From assembly GCF_001866135.1 (NCBI RefSeq), contig NZ_MODW01000002.1, positions 642,917-706,916 of the forward strand: 64,000 nt of DNA, written 5' to 3'. A program made the translations under genes and the position numbers. Under the pieces are notes generated by a model. The model saw nothing but the letters and a program-made list of their open reading frames with translations. It made no database searches and was not told the origin of the DNA. Below are positions 7,000-16,220 of the stretch, piece after piece (position 1 is the first letter of the stretch; each line of letters begins with the position of its first letter). Origin of the DNA: Microbacterium sp. LCT-H2 (GTDB lineage Bacteria > Actinomycetota > Actinomycetes > Actinomycetales > Microbacteriaceae).

Positions 7000-7899
7000 A
7001 TGAGTGTGCCTTCCCCCTATGCGGAGCGATTGAGCCGGATTCCGGTGCAGCGCCAGGAGGTGGAGGTGCGCGGCGGAACGACGGCGTACTGGGTCTACGG
7101 TCCGGACGACGCTGAGACGACCGTCATCGCGGTTCACGGCTTCCGGGGTGAGCACCACGGACTCGAGTCGGTCATCGCCTTCCTTCCGGAGCTCCGCGTG
7201 CTCGCGCCCGATCTGCCCGGATTCGGGGAGTCCGCGCCGCTGCCCGGTCGTCGTCACGACCTGCAGGAGTACGCGGGGTGGTTGACCGACTTCGCCGCAG
7301 CCACGGCGCCGGGTGCCGTCATCCTCGGCCATTCCTTCGGCTCCATCGTGAGCGCGGCCGCCGTCGCCGGGGGACTGGAGACGCCGCGGCTGATCCTCGT
7401 GAACCCCATCGGCGCGCCGGCGCTCGAGGGTCCGAAGGGGATCATGACCCGGCTCGCCGTGCTGTACTACGCACTCGGCGCCCAGCTCCCGCCGCGGATC
7501 GGGACTGCGCTCCTGCGGAATCGGGTGATCGTCCGCGTGATGAGCATGACCATGGCAAAGACGCGGGACCCGGAGCTGCGCCGGTTCATCCACGACCAGC
7601 ACGACACCTACTTCTCGCGGTTCTCCGATCGTGACGTACTGCACGACGCCTTCGTCGCGAGCGTCTCGCACGACGTCAGGGAGTTCGCCCCGGCAATCGA
7701 CGTGCCCACACTCCTCATCGCCGCCCAGCGCGACGACATCACCCCGATCGAGGCGGAGCGGAAGCTGGTGACGCTCTTCCCCGACGCGTCTCTTGTCGAG
7801 ATCGCCCAGGTGGGTCACCTGATCCACTACGAGACCCCGGCCGAAGCGGCCGGGGCGATCCGTCGGTTCCTCAGGATTCCCGTCGCGCGAGGCCGATGA
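7000..7899 (+). CDS. alpha/beta hydrolase
   Basis: 299 residues of the alpha/beta-hydrolase fold: oxyanion region AVHGFRGEHHG, nucleophile elbow GHSFGS (Ser), acid region DDITPIE and terminal His in VGHLIHYE. Substrate not determinable. The end overlaps the convergent Lrp-type gene by 29 nt. Confidence 0.85.
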   Translation: MSVPSPYAERLSRIPVQRQEVEVRGGTTAYWVYGPDDAETTVIAVHGFRGEHHGLESVIAFLPELRVLAPDLPGFGESAPLPGRRHDLQEYAGWLTDFAAATAPGAVILGHSFGSIVSAAAVAGGLETPRLILVNPIGAPALEGPKGIMTRLAVLYYALGAQLPPRIGTALLRNRVIVRVMSMTMAKTRDPELRRFIHDQHDTYFSRFSDRDVLHDAFVASVSHDVREFAPAIDVPTLLIAAQRDDITPIEAERKLVTLFPDASLVEIAQVGHLIHYETPAEAAGAIRRFLRIPVARGR

Positions 7900-8344
7900 G
7901 CCCGGCCACCCGGAACGGGATCACCTCACCCATGGCGAGCGAAGTCTCGGTCCGCTCCACACCTTCGATCGAGAGGATCCGGGCGTCCGTGTCGAACAGA
8001 TGACGGGCGTCGCGGCACGCGACACGCGCCAGCAGATCGATGGAGCCGCTCAGGCCGTGCGCCTGGACGACCTCCGGAATGCGCGCCAGCTCGTTGATGA
8101 TGCGGGGGAGTTCGGTCTGCCGGACGCCGATGCTGACGAACGCCTGCAGCGGGAACCCCAGGACGTCGGGGGAGAAGGCGCGCTCGTAGGAGAGGAAGAC
8201 GCCGCTCTGCTCCAGCCGGGCCATCCGCGCCTGGATGGTGTTGCGCGACAGGCCCATGCGCTCGGCGAGAGCGACGATCGTCACGCGCGGGTCGTCGGCG
8301 AGGGCGGCGAGAAGCTCGAGGTCGATCCGGTCCAGTCCAGGCAT
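7871..8344 (-). CDS. Lrp/AsnC family transcriptional regulator (candidate regulator of the bkd operon)
   Basis: 157 residues from the ATG at 8344: an N-terminal winged helix (LDRIDLELLAALADD, LSRNTIQARMARLEQSGV) followed by the RAM/ACT-like ligand domain (AFVSIGVRQ to the C-terminus). Lrp/AsnC proteins bind amino acids and often control branched-chain amino-acid genes; BkdR of Pseudomonas activates a bkd operon from the same divergent position. Here the gene is divergent from bkdABC with palindromic sites between. The role as bkd regulator follows from position and is not proven. Its 3' end overlaps the neighbouring hydrolase gene. Confidence 0.88.
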   Translation of the reverse strand: MPGLDRIDLELLAALADDPRVTIVALAERMGLSRNTIQARMARLEQSGVFLSYERAFSPDVLGFPLQAFVSIGVRQTELPRIINELARIPEVVQAHGLSGSIDLLARVACRDARHLFDTDARILSIEGVERTETSLAMGEVIPFRVAGLIGLARRES

Positions 8345-8380
8345 AGTGCCAAACCCTAGCAGCACGGCAGTGGAGAAAAA

Positions 8381-8407
8381 TGAGCAACATGCTCAATCAG
8401 TATTGAG
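8381..8407. promoter_or_regulatory. two overlapping palindromes, likely Lrp operator
   Basis: TGAGCA-ACA-TGCTCA (8381-8395) and CTCAAT-CAGT-ATTGAG (8392-8407) are both perfect inverted repeats. They end 4 bp before the -35 of the bkd promoter and 37 bp from the Lrp-type start codon: the expected position for a site that activates bkd and autoregulates the regulator. Confidence 0.7.
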
Positions 8408-8411
8408 TTGC

Positions 8412-8440
8412 TTGAGCGAGGTGCTGACCGGACGTACCCT
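8412..8440 (+). promoter_or_regulatory. bkd operon promoter
   Basis: -35 TTGAGC (8412-8417), 17-nt spacer, -10 TACCCT (8435-8440). The predicted start site is near 8447, which is also an in-frame ATG of the E1 alpha gene. Confidence 0.65.
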
Positions 8441-8515
8441 CAGACCATGCCGGTGATGACGCCGGCTCCATTGTGCGTCGCCCCACGAGGGCAGCCAGGG
8501 ACGAGGAGGACGATG

Positions 8516-9631
8516 ATGTCGCCGCAGACCACCCCCATCGCAGACACCGCCCAGGATCTGGAGCTCTCGGAGCGGATCCTCGATCCGGACGGGACGCGTG
8601 TCTCGAACGCCCGCCTCGACCCGTTCGTCGCCGATGTCGACGCCGCGCAGCTGCGCGCCCTCCATCGCGACATGGTCATCCTCCGCCGCATCGACGCCGA
8701 GGGCGTCGCGCTGCAGCGCCAGGGGCAGCTCGGGCTCTGGGCACCCTGCCAGGGCCAGGAGGCCACGCAGATCGGCACCGCCCGGGCCCTCGATCCCCAG
8801 GACTACGTCTTCCCGAGCTACCGCGAGACCGGCGTGATCTACGCCCGGGGCGCCGAGCCGGGCGACTACGTGCGCATGTGGCGCGGCGAGGAGGGGGCAG
8901 CGTACGATCCTGCAGCCCTACGGGTCGCTCCGCTGCAGATCATCATCGGCGCCCAGACCCTGCACGCGGTCGGCTACGCCCTCGGCATCCGGCACGAGAA
9001 CGCGCCGGAGGTCGCCGTGACCTACTTCGGGGACGGGGCGACCAGTCAGGGGGACGTGAACGAGGCGATGATCTTCGCCGCGTCGTACCAGGCGCCGGTC
9101 GTGTTCGTCTGTCAGAACAACCACTGGGCCATCTCCGAGCCGGTCACGGTGCAGTCGCAGTATCCGATCGCGGGGCGTGCCCCCGGATTCGGGATCCCGA
9201 GCCTGCGCGTGGACGGCAACGACGTGCTCGCCTGCCTGGCCGCGATGCGCTGGGCGCTGGAGCACGCGCGCTCCGGAAAGGGGCCGGCGTACATCGAGGC
9301 GGTGACGTACCGGATGGGTCCGCACACCACCGCGGACGACCCCACCCGGTACCGGGACGAGGCCGAGCTGGAGTCCTGGCGGCGCCGCGACCCCATCGCA
9401 CGCCTCGAGGCCTACCTCCGCGCCACCGGCGGCCTCACCGCAGAGCACGTCGCCGAGACGCAGGCGGCAGCGGACGCCGTCGCCAAGGAGATGCGGGCGA
9501 CCTGCCTCGGCATGGTCACCCGTCCGCCCCTGGCGGTCTTCGACGGCGTCTACGCCGAGCCGCACACGGGGCTGGAGCGGCAGCGCGACGAGTACGCCGC
9601 CTATCTCGCGTCGTTCGAGGGCGAGGCGTGA
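8516..9631 (+). CDS. bkdA: branched-chain 2-oxoacid dehydrogenase E1 component, alpha subunit
   Basis: About 371 residues of a thiamine-diphosphate-dependent E1 alpha subunit: cofactor motif GDGATSQGDVNEA ending in QNNHWAIS, substrate-loop region YRMGPHTTADDPTRYR, and GQEATQIG near the N-terminus. With E1 beta and E2 it decarboxylates branched-chain 2-oxoacids to acyl-CoA. Start: GGAGG (8505-8509) is 6 nt before ATG 8516. An in-frame ATG at 8447, 6 nt after a -10 box, offers a leaderless start adding 23 residues. Pyruvate specificity cannot be excluded, but the adjacent leucine pathway favours branched-chain substrates. No E3 is present here; the general lipoamide dehydrogenase probably serves. 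Confidence 0.88.
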   Translation: MSPQTTPIADTAQDLELSERILDPDGTRVSNARLDPFVADVDAAQLRALHRDMVILRRIDAEGVALQRQGQLGLWAPCQGQEATQIGTARALDPQDYVFPSYRETGVIYARGAEPGDYVRMWRGEEGAAYDPAALRVAPLQIIIGAQTLHAVGYALGIRHENAPEVAVTYFGDGATSQGDVNEAMIFAASYQAPVVFVCQNNHWAISEPVTVQSQYPIAGRAPGFGIPSLRVDGNDVLACLAAMRWALEHARSGKGPAYIEAVTYRMGPHTTADDPTRYRDEAELESWRRRDPIARLEAYLRATGGLTAEHVAETQAAADAVAKEMRATCLGMVTRPPLAVFDGVYAEPHTGLERQRDEYAAYLASFEGEA

Positions 9632-9633
9632 CC

Positions 9634-10644
9634 ATGACCGAACTCACTCTCGGCAAGGCGCTCGGCGCCGGTCTCCGCCAGGCGATGCGCGACGACGAGA
9701 AGGTCGTGCTCCTGGGAGAGGACATCGGCAAGCTCGGCGGCGTCTTCCGGATCACGGACGGCCTCCTCGACGAGTTCGGGGCGGCCAGGGTCATCGACAC
9801 CCCCCTCGCGGAGTCCGGGATCGTCGGCACGGCCGTCGGCCTCGCCTTCCGCGGCTACCGCCCGGTCGTCGAGATCCAGTTCGACGGGTTCGTCTACCCG
9901 GCCTTCGACCAGATCGTCTCCCAGGTCGCGAAGCTCCACTACCGCACCCAGGGGCGCGTGAAGATGCCGATCACCATACGGATCCCGTGGGCCGGTGGCA
10001 TCGGTGCCGCGGAGCATCACTCCGAGTCTCCGGAGGCATACTTCGCGCACACCGCCGGCCTGCGGGTCGTCGCCGTCTCGAACCCGGAAGACGCCTATCG
10101 GAGCCTCCGGCAGGCGATCGCCTCGGACGACCCCGTCGTGTTCTTCGAGCCCAAGCGGCTCTATCACCACAAGGGCGAGGTCGATCTCGAAGCTCCGCTC
10201 GCGGACGCGCCGCCGATGGGACTCGCGCGGGTCGTGCGCTCCGGGACGGACGTCACGGTCCTCACCTACGGGGCCATGGTGAGCACCGCGCTGCAGGCGG
10301 CGGAGGCGGCGGAAGACGAGGGCGTCGCCCTGGAGGTCATCGACCTTCGTTCCCTCTCGCCGGTGGACTACGACTCGGTCGCCGCCTCGGTGCGGAAGAC
10401 CGGCCGTGTGGTCGTGGCGCACGAGGCCTCCCGGGAAGCCGGACTCGCGGCGGAGGTCATCGCGAGCGTGACCGAACGCTGCTTCGAGTACCTGGAGTCC
10501 GCCCCGCTGCGGGTCACCGGCCACGACGTGCCCTACCCGCCGGCGAAGCTCGAGAAGTACCATCTGCCCGACCTCGACCGGATCCTCGATGCAGTCGACC
10601 GCGTGATGGATCGCCCGCACAGCCTGACGGGAGCAGACGCATGA
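9634..10644 (+). CDS. bkdB: branched-chain 2-oxoacid dehydrogenase E1 component, beta subunit
   Basis: 336 residues, a transketolase-like E1 beta: LLGEDIGKLGGVF, DTPLAESGIVGTAVG, EIQFDGFVYPAFDQI, IPWAGGIGAAEHHSES, and the C-terminal domain with HEASREAGLAAE and VPYPPAKLEKYHLPD. It completes the alpha2beta2 E1. Start at ATG 9634, 2 nt after the bkdA stop, preceded by GAGG; a GTG at 9628 overlapping that stop is an alternative. Translation is likely coupled to the gene before. Confidence 0.9.
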   Translation: MTELTLGKALGAGLRQAMRDDEKVVLLGEDIGKLGGVFRITDGLLDEFGAARVIDTPLAESGIVGTAVGLAFRGYRPVVEIQFDGFVYPAFDQIVSQVAKLHYRTQGRVKMPITIRIPWAGGIGAAEHHSESPEAYFAHTAGLRVVAVSNPEDAYRSLRQAIASDDPVVFFEPKRLYHHKGEVDLEAPLADAPPMGLARVVRSGTDVTVLTYGAMVSTALQAAEAAEDEGVALEVIDLRSLSPVDYDSVAASVRKTGRVVVAHEASREAGLAAEVIASVTERCFEYLESAPLRVTGHDVPYPPAKLEKYHLPDLDRILDAVDRVMDRPHSLTGADA

Positions 10645-12020
10645 TCGCCGAATTCCGCCTTCCGGACCTCGGTGAAGGTCTCACCGAGGCCGAGGTCGTG
10701 CACTGGCTCGTCGCGCCCGGCGACAGCGTCACGCTGAACCAGACCCTCGCCGAGGTCGAGACCGCCAAGGCGGTCGTCGAGCTGCCGTCGCCCTATGAAG
10801 GCACGGTGTCGACCCTGCACGCGGACGCGGGAGAGACCGTCGCCGTGGGAGCACCGCTGATCGCCTTCGACATCGAGGGGGAGGATCCGCCCCCGACGCC
10901 GTCCGGTGGCGAGCAGGAGGCTTCCCCGGAGAAGGCGCAGCCGAACCTCGTGGGCTACGGAGCCGCCCCGACATCGAGTGGACGCCCCGCGCGCCGGGCG
11001 CGGCGCCGGAGTGCCGCCCAGGTGGCCTCGGCGGCCGACACCGCCGTTCTCGAGGCGGCCCCGCACGACGCGACGCCGTCGGTCGCGGTCGAGCCCATTC
11101 TGGAGCGACCACGGTCCACCCCTCCGGTGCGCGCCTACGCGAAACGACGGGGCGTCGACCTCGTCCTCGTCGCCGCGGAGATCGGTGACCGCGTGATCAC
11201 GAGGGCAGACGTGGATGCGTACGCGGAGCGCATCGGAGCGGATCCGTCGCGGCCCGCCCGGGCGCCCGAGCGCGTGACCACCGCGGCATCCGGAACCCTT
11301 CCGCCCGCGGAGGGGAGGCCGCGGGAGACGCGCATCCCGATCCGCGGGGTCCGCAAGCACACGGCGGCGGCGATGGTGCAGAGCGCGTTCACCGCGCCGC
11401 ACGTCACCGTCTTCCACACGGTCGATGTGACCGCGACCATGGAGATGCTGGCACGCCTCCGCGACGACCGAGCGCTCGCGGCGCATCGGATCGGCCCGCT
11501 CGCCGTCGTCGCGAAGGCGGTCTGCCTCGCCCTGCGCCGTGCTCCGGGCCTGAACGCGCGGTGGGATGAAGAGTCCGGGGAGATCGTCGAGTACGGCTTC
11601 GTCGACCTCGGCATCGCCGCCGCGACCGAGCGTGGTCTCATCGTGCCGATGATCCGGGACGCGGAGCGGATGAACCTGGTGGAGCTGTCCGCAGCGATCC
11701 GTGCGCTCGCAGAGACCGCGCGTGCGGGGAAGACCTCGCCGGCCGAACTGGCCGGAGGTACGTTCTCGCTGTCGAACATCGGGGTGTTCGGGGTGGATGC
11801 CGGAACACCGATCCTCCCGCCGGGGCAGTCCGGCATCCTCGCGGTCGGCGCCGTGCGTCGGCAGCCGTGGGAGTACCGCGGGGAGATCGCGCTGCGTCAG
11901 CTCATGACGCTGAGCCTGTCCTTCGACCACCGCCTCGTGGACGGGGCCGAGGGTGCGACGTTCCTCAAGGACGTGGCCGACATCCTCGAGGATCCGGGGC
12001 GGGCGATGCTGCTCAGCTAG
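10641..12020 (+). CDS. bkdC: branched-chain 2-oxoacid dehydrogenase E2 (dihydrolipoyl acyltransferase)
   Basis: 459 residues in E2 order: one lipoyl domain (1-77, lipoylated Lys43 in VETAKAVVE), a linker rich in Ala/Arg/Pro, the peripheral subunit-binding domain (about 155-190, VRAYAKRRGVDL), and the catalytic domain (about 225-459) with FDHRLVDG (catalytic His and Asp). It transfers the acyl group to CoA. The ATG overlaps the bkdB stop by 4 nt (ATGA). The stop overlaps the convergent TetR gene by 8 nt. Confidence 0.92.
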   Translation: MIAEFRLPDLGEGLTEAEVVHWLVAPGDSVTLNQTLAEVETAKAVVELPSPYEGTVSTLHADAGETVAVGAPLIAFDIEGEDPPPTPSGGEQEASPEKAQPNLVGYGAAPTSSGRPARRARRRSAAQVASAADTAVLEAAPHDATPSVAVEPILERPRSTPPVRAYAKRRGVDLVLVAAEIGDRVITRADVDAYAERIGADPSRPARAPERVTTAASGTLPPAEGRPRETRIPIRGVRKHTAAAMVQSAFTAPHVTVFHTVDVTATMEMLARLRDDRALAAHRIGPLAVVAKAVCLALRRAPGLNARWDEESGEIVEYGFVDLGIAAATERGLIVPMIRDAERMNLVELSAAIRALAETARAGKTSPAELAGGTFSLSNIGVFGVDAGTPILPPGQSGILAVGAVRRQPWEYRGEIALRQLMTLSLSFDHRLVDGAEGATFLKDVADILEDPGRAMLLS

Positions 12021-12615
12021 CGGCGCGCAGCGCGGCCTCGGCCATCGCGACCAGCACGGTCGCGGTGGCCGTGTGTCGTCTCGTCGCGGCTCGTGTGCTG
12101 TGCGGGGTCGAGTTGATGAGACCGAAGCACGCCTGCACGCGCAGCCGCAGCTCGTCGCGGTCCAGGGGTTCCGGACGATCGAGGGCGGCGAGCGCATCCA
12201 TCCAGAGCTCGATGTAGGCGCGCTGCAGGCGACGGACCTCGGCGCGGTCGTCGGCGTCGAGGAAGGCGAGGTCCCGGTCCTGCACCTGGATCACCTCGGC
12301 GTTGCCGAGCGCGAACTCGACGTGGAAGCGGATGAGTCCGCGCATCCGCTCGTCGGCTGCCGTCGTCTCCGCGGATACGCGTCGTCCGCCCGCGACGAGG
12401 TCCTGACTGACCTTGACGAGGACCGCACCGAGAAGGGCCTGCTTCCCGGCGAAGTGGCGGTACACCGCGGGCCCGGACACGCCGACGGCGGCACCGATGT
12501 CCTCCAGGCTCACGCCGCTGTACCCGCGCGCGGCGAAGAGTCGTGCCGCGGCATGCAGAAGCGCGTCGGAGCGTTCCGCCTTGGCGCGGTCGCGGGCGGT
12601 GGCGGGGCTTGTCAT
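12013..12615 (-). CDS. TetR family regulator (candidate repressor of the leucine degradation operon)
   Basis: 200 residues: N-terminal TetR helix-turn-helix (DALLHAAARLFAARGYSGVS in part, SLEDIGAAVGVSGPAVYRHFAGK), then a helical ligand domain. It is divergent from the carboxylase/acyl-CoA dehydrogenase operon, with a perfect 18-bp palindrome in between. In M. tuberculosis a TetR regulator (Rv2506) sits next to the homologous cluster. The inducer is probably a pathway acyl-CoA, which is inference. Confidence 0.88.
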   Translation of the reverse strand: MTSPATARDRAKAERSDALLHAAARLFAARGYSGVSLEDIGAAVGVSGPAVYRHFAGKQALLGAVLVKVSQDLVAGGRRVSAETTAADERMRGLIRFHVEFALGNAEVIQVQDRDLAFLDADDRAEVRRLQRAYIELWMDALAALDRPEPLDRDELRLRVQACFGLINSTPHSTRAATRRHTATATVLVAMAEAALRAAS

Positions 12616-12646
12616 CTCAGTTAATCCTCGCTAACCTGAATCAACG

Positions 12647-12664
12647 GGTTAGTGAACACTAACC
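12647..12664. promoter_or_regulatory. TetR operator (18-bp palindrome)
   Basis: GGTTAGTG-AA-CACTAACC is a perfect inverted repeat between the divergent TetR and carboxylase genes. A degenerate second copy, with GTTAA and CTAAC half-sites, lies at 12620-12635. Size and position fit a TetR-dimer site controlling both directions. Confidence 0.75.
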
Positions 12665-12726
12665 GAGAATGCATGCAGCGCGCCAGGTTCCCTCCCGGCG
12701 CGACGTGGGTCGAGGAGGACGTCACG

Positions 12727-14280
12727 ATGCCGGCAACCCAGGAAGCGCTCGCCCAGCAACTCCGCGACCGTCTCGCCGCGGCAGCGCAGGGCGGGCCGTC
12801 CGCCTCCCGTGAGCGCCACGTCGCCCGCGGCAAGCTGCTGCCGCGCGACCGGGTGGCGCGCCTCCTCGACGAGGACAGTCCGTTCCTCGAGGTCGCGCCG
12901 CTCGCGGCCGACGGCCTGTACGACGGCGAGGCACCCGGGGCCGGTGTCATCGCCGGCATCGGCCTGGTCCACGGCCGGCACGTGATGGTGGTCTGCAACG
13001 ACGCCACCGTGAAGGGCGGGACCTACTATCCGCTCACCGTGAAGAAGCATCTGCGGGCGCAGGAGATCGCCCTCGAGAACCGCCTGCCCTGCCTCTACCT
13101 CGTCGACTCGGGTGGCGCCTTCCTTCCCCGCCAGGATGAGGTGTTCCCGGATCGGGAGCACTTCGGACGCATCTTCTTCAACCAGGCGCGGCTGTCCGCG
13201 CAGGGCATCCCGCAGCTCGCGGCGGTCCTCGGCTCGTGCACGGCCGGAGGCGCCTACGTTCCGGCGATGAGCGACGAGACCGTCATCGTCCGTGGACAGG
13301 GCACGATCTTCCTGGGCGGGCCGCCGCTGGTGAAGGCGGCGATCGGCGAGGTGGTCACGGCGGAGGAGCTCGGGGGAGGGGAGCTGCATGCCCGTCGCAG
13401 CGGCGTCGTGGATCACCTGGCCGACGACGACGAGCACGCCCTAGAGATCCTCCGCGACATCGTCGCCACGCTGCCGCCGCCGCTCGCCCCGGCCTGGGAC
13501 GTCGGGGAGACTCGCGCTCCGGCGGAGCTCGGCTCCCTGTACGACGTGGTCCCCGTGGACGTCAACGCCGCGTACGACGTGCGCGAGGTCATCTCACGCC
13601 TTGTCGACAGCGACACCTTCCATGAGTTCAAGGCCGAGTACGGCACCACACTGGTGACGGGTTTCGCGCGGCTGCACGGCCACCCCGTGGGCATCGTCGC
13701 GAACAACGGCGTGCTGTTCAGCGAGTCGGCGCTCAAGGGCGCGCACTTCATCGAGCTCTGCGATCAGCGGGGCATCCCCCTGCTCTTCCTGCAGAACATC
13801 ACCGGGTTCATGGTCGGGTCCGACGCGGAAGCCGGCGGCATCGCGAAGGACGGGGCGAAGATGGTCACGGCCGTCGCGACCACCCGCGTCCCGAAGCTGA
13901 CCGTCATCATCGGCGGCTCCTTCGGAGCAGGCAACTACTCGATGTGCGGACGTGCCTACTCTCCGCGGTTCCTCTGGACCTGGCCCGCGAGTCGGATCTC
14001 GGTCATGGGCGGAGCACAGGCCGCCTCGGTACTCGCCACCGTGAAGGACGACCAACTGTCGGCGCGCGGCGAGTCCTGGACCCCGGAGGAGCGGATGGCG
14101 TTCGAGGAGCCGATCCGGGCGCAGTACGAGGAGCAGGGCGAGCCGTACTACGCGACCGCGCGGCTGTGGGACGACGGCATCGTCGACCCGGAGCAGACCC
14201 GCGACCTCCTGGGCCTCGCTCTGGACGTCGTCGCCCGCAGCCCCCTGCCCGAGCCGCGCTTCGGCGTCTTCCGGATGTGA
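12727..14280 (+). CDS. liuB: acyl-CoA carboxylase beta subunit (3-methylcrotonyl-CoA carboxylase type)
   Basis: 517 residues from the ATG at 12727 (GGAGG at 12714-12718). Carboxyltransferase domains: N half with [23 protein letters not shown] in part and [16 protein letters not shown], the latter characteristic of methylcrotonyl-CoA carboxylase beta; C half with [16 protein letters not shown] and [15 protein letters not shown]. With the next gene it carboxylates 3-methylcrotonyl-CoA to 3-methylglutaconyl-CoA in leucine breakdown. It is the first gene of the operon facing the TetR gene. Confidence 0.92.
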   Translation: MPATQEALAQQLRDRLAAAAQGGPSASRERHVARGKLLPRDRVARLLDEDSPFLEVAPLAADGLYDGEAPGAGVIAGIGLVHGRHVMVVCNDATVKGGTYYPLTVKKHLRAQEIALENRLPCLYLVDSGGAFLPRQDEVFPDREHFGRIFFNQARLSAQGIPQLAAVLGSCTAGGAYVPAMSDETVIVRGQGTIFLGGPPLVKAAIGEVVTAEELGGGELHARRSGVVDHLADDDEHALEILRDIVATLPPPLAPAWDVGETRAPAELGSLYDVVPVDVNAAYDVREVISRLVDSDTFHEFKAEYGTTLVTGFARLHGHPVGIVANNGVLFSESALKGAHFIELCDQRGIPLLFLQNITGFMVGSDAEAGGIAKDGAKMVTAVATTRVPKLTVIIGGSFGAGNYSMCGRAYSPRFLWTWPASRISVMGGAQAASVLATVKDDQLSARGESWTPEERMAFEEPIRAQYEEQGEPYYATARLWDDGIVDPEQTRDLLGLALDVVARSPLPEPRFGVFRM

Positions 14281-14285
14281 GCCCC

Positions 14286-16220
14286 ATGTCGTACTCGCCT
14301 TCCTTCTCGTTCTCCTCGGTCCTCGTCGCGAACCGAGGGGAGATCGCCCGCCGGATCATCCGAACCCTCCGCGACCTCGGCATCCGCAGCATCGCGGTCT
14401 ACAGTGACGCGGACGCGGACGCGCCGCACGTCCGCGAGGCGGATGCCGCCGTGCGGATCGGTCCGGCACCGGCGGGGGAGTCCTACCTCGACATCGACGC
14501 CGTCATCACGGCGGCTCGCGCCTCGGGGGCGGAGGCCGTCCACCCCGGGTACGGATTCCTCTCCGAGAGCGTCGGGCTCGCACAGGCGTGTGCGGAGAGC
14601 GGCATCGTCTTCATCGGCCCCACCGTGGAGGCCCTGCAGATCATGGGCGACAAGGCGCGAGCCCGTGAGCACGTGAGCCGCAGCGGCGTACCCGTGGTGC
14701 CGGGCTTCGACGCGCGCGGGCTGTCCGACGCGGAGATCCGTGAGGAGGCCGAGGCGGTCGGATTCCCCCTCCTCGTGAAGCCGAGCGCTGGCGGGGGCGG
14801 GAAGGGCATGGAGGTCGTCGCCGACAGCGCCGGTCTTCCCGGCGCCCTCGGATCCGCCCGACGCGTCGCGGCATCCGCCTTCGGCGACGATGCGCTCATC
14901 CTGGAGCGTCTCATCCGCCGACCGCGTCACATCGAGGTGCAGGTGTTCGGCGATGCGCACGGCACCGTCGTGGCGCTCGGGGAGCGCGAGTGCACGCTCC
15001 AGCGTCGTCACCAGAAGGTGATCGAGGAGGCGCCGTCCGCCGGGATCCCGCCCGCGACCCGCGACCGGCTGCTCGCGGCGGCCGTGCGCGCCGCGGAGAG
15101 CGTCGCCTACGTCGGAGCCGGCACCGTGGAGTTCCTCGTCGACGCGGACGCCCCGGAGGATGCCTTCTTCATCGAGATGAACACCCGGCTGCAGGTGGAG
15201 CATCCGGTGACCGAGGAGGTCACCGGACTCGACCTCGTCGCGCTGCAGCTCCGCATGGCCGATGGACAGCCGCTCGACGTCGAGCCCCGGACGACCGGCC
15301 ATGCCGTGGAGGCGCGGGTGTACGCCGAGTCGCCGGAACGCGGGTTCCTCCCCTCGACGGGGACCGTGCTGCTCTTCGAGGCGCCTCCGGGCGTCCGGGT
15401 GGATGCGGCCGTCGAGTCCGGGAGCGTGGTGAGCGGGTTCTACGACCCCATGATCGCGAAGGTCATCGCGTGGGCGGAAGACAGGGAGACGGCCTTGCAG
15501 CGCCTGGACGACGCTCTCGCCCGCACCGTGGTGCTCGGCGTGGAGACCAACATCGCGTTCCTGCGCGGGCTCCTCCAGGATCGCCGGGTGCGCGAGGGAG
15601 ACCTCGACACCGGCCTCATCGAGACCCTGCTCCCGCTCACACCGACGCCCCCGTCGGCAGCGCAGGTCGCTGCGGCCGCCCGCGTGGTGCAGAACCGCCC
15701 CGAGGCGTTCACCGCGCGCGCGGGAGCCGGCCCGCTGTGGTGGAGCCTCCCGGGATGGCGTCTCGGGGCCGCGCCGCACGCCCCCGAACCCGCCGCCCTG
15801 CTCACCGACGACGACGAGATCGTGCGCGCGACGCCGCCCCTGATGCGCTCCGAGCGGGTGCACGCGGCCCGCGACGCGGAGGGCGCGGTATGGGTCAGCG
15901 AGGGAGGACGGACGCTGCGGCTGCGCCCCCTGGACCGCCGCGGCCGGATGCGCAGGCGCCTCGCCGCTGCGGAACGCGAGGCCAGGGCCACGGAACCCGA
16001 GGCTCGCGCGCCCATGCCCGGCGGCGTCGTGGCCGTTCACGTCGAGGACGGGGCGGCGGTCCGGGCGGGAGCGCCCCTCGTCGCGATCGAGGCGATGAAG
16101 ATGGAGCACCCCGTGCTCGCGCCGCACGACGGCGTGGTGCGGCTGCTGGTCGCGGTCGGCGACCAGGTGCGGCGCGACCAACCGGTCGCCCGCGTGACGA
16201 TGGCGGAGGAGGACCGATGA
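14286..16220 (+). CDS. liuD: acyl-CoA carboxylase alpha subunit (biotin carboxylase plus biotin carrier domain)
   Basis: 644 residues: ATP-grasp biotin carboxylase (1-450; VLVANRGEIARRI, KPSAGGGGKGME, EMNTRLQVEHPVTEE), a middle linker/BT-like region, and a C-terminal biotinyl domain with EAMKMEH (biotinylated Lys605). It carboxylates biotin with ATP and bicarbonate for the beta subunit. It starts 5 nt after the beta gene and overlaps the next gene by 4 nt. Confidence 0.93.
   Translation: MSYSPSFSFSSVLVANRGEIARRIIRTLRDLGIRSIAVYSDADADAPHVREADAAVRIGPAPAGESYLDIDAVITAARASGAEAVHPGYGFLSESVGLAQACAESGIVFIGPTVEALQIMGDKARAREHVSRSGVPVVPGFDARGLSDAEIREEAEAVGFPLLVKPSAGGGGKGMEVVADSAGLPGALGSARRVAASAFGDDALILERLIRRPRHIEVQVFGDAHGTVVALGERECTLQRRHQKVIEEAPSAGIPPATRDRLLAAAVRAAESVAYVGAGTVEFLVDADAPEDAFFIEMNTRLQVEHPVTEEVTGLDLVALQLRMADGQPLDVEPRTTGHAVEARVYAESPERGFLPSTGTVLLFEAPPGVRVDAAVESGSVVSGFYDPMIAKVIAWAEDRETALQRLDDALARTVVLGVETNIAFLRGLLQDRRVREGDLDTGLIETLLPLTPTPPSAAQVAAAARVVQNRPEAFTARAGAGPLWWSLPGWRLGAAPHAPEPAALLTDDDEIVRATPPLMRSERVHAARDAEGAVWVSEGGRTLRLRPLDRRGRMRRRLAAAEREARATEPEARAPMPGGVVAVHVEDGAAVRAGAPLVAIEAMKMEHPVLAPHDGVVRLLVAVGDQVRRDQPVARVTMAEEDR

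Noticed and set aside
8516..12020. Pyruvate dehydrogenase complex
   Set aside because: The alpha/beta E1 type could be PDH, but Lrp control and adjacency to the leucine operon, as in M. tuberculosis bkdABC, favour branched-chain substrates. Not excluded biochemically.
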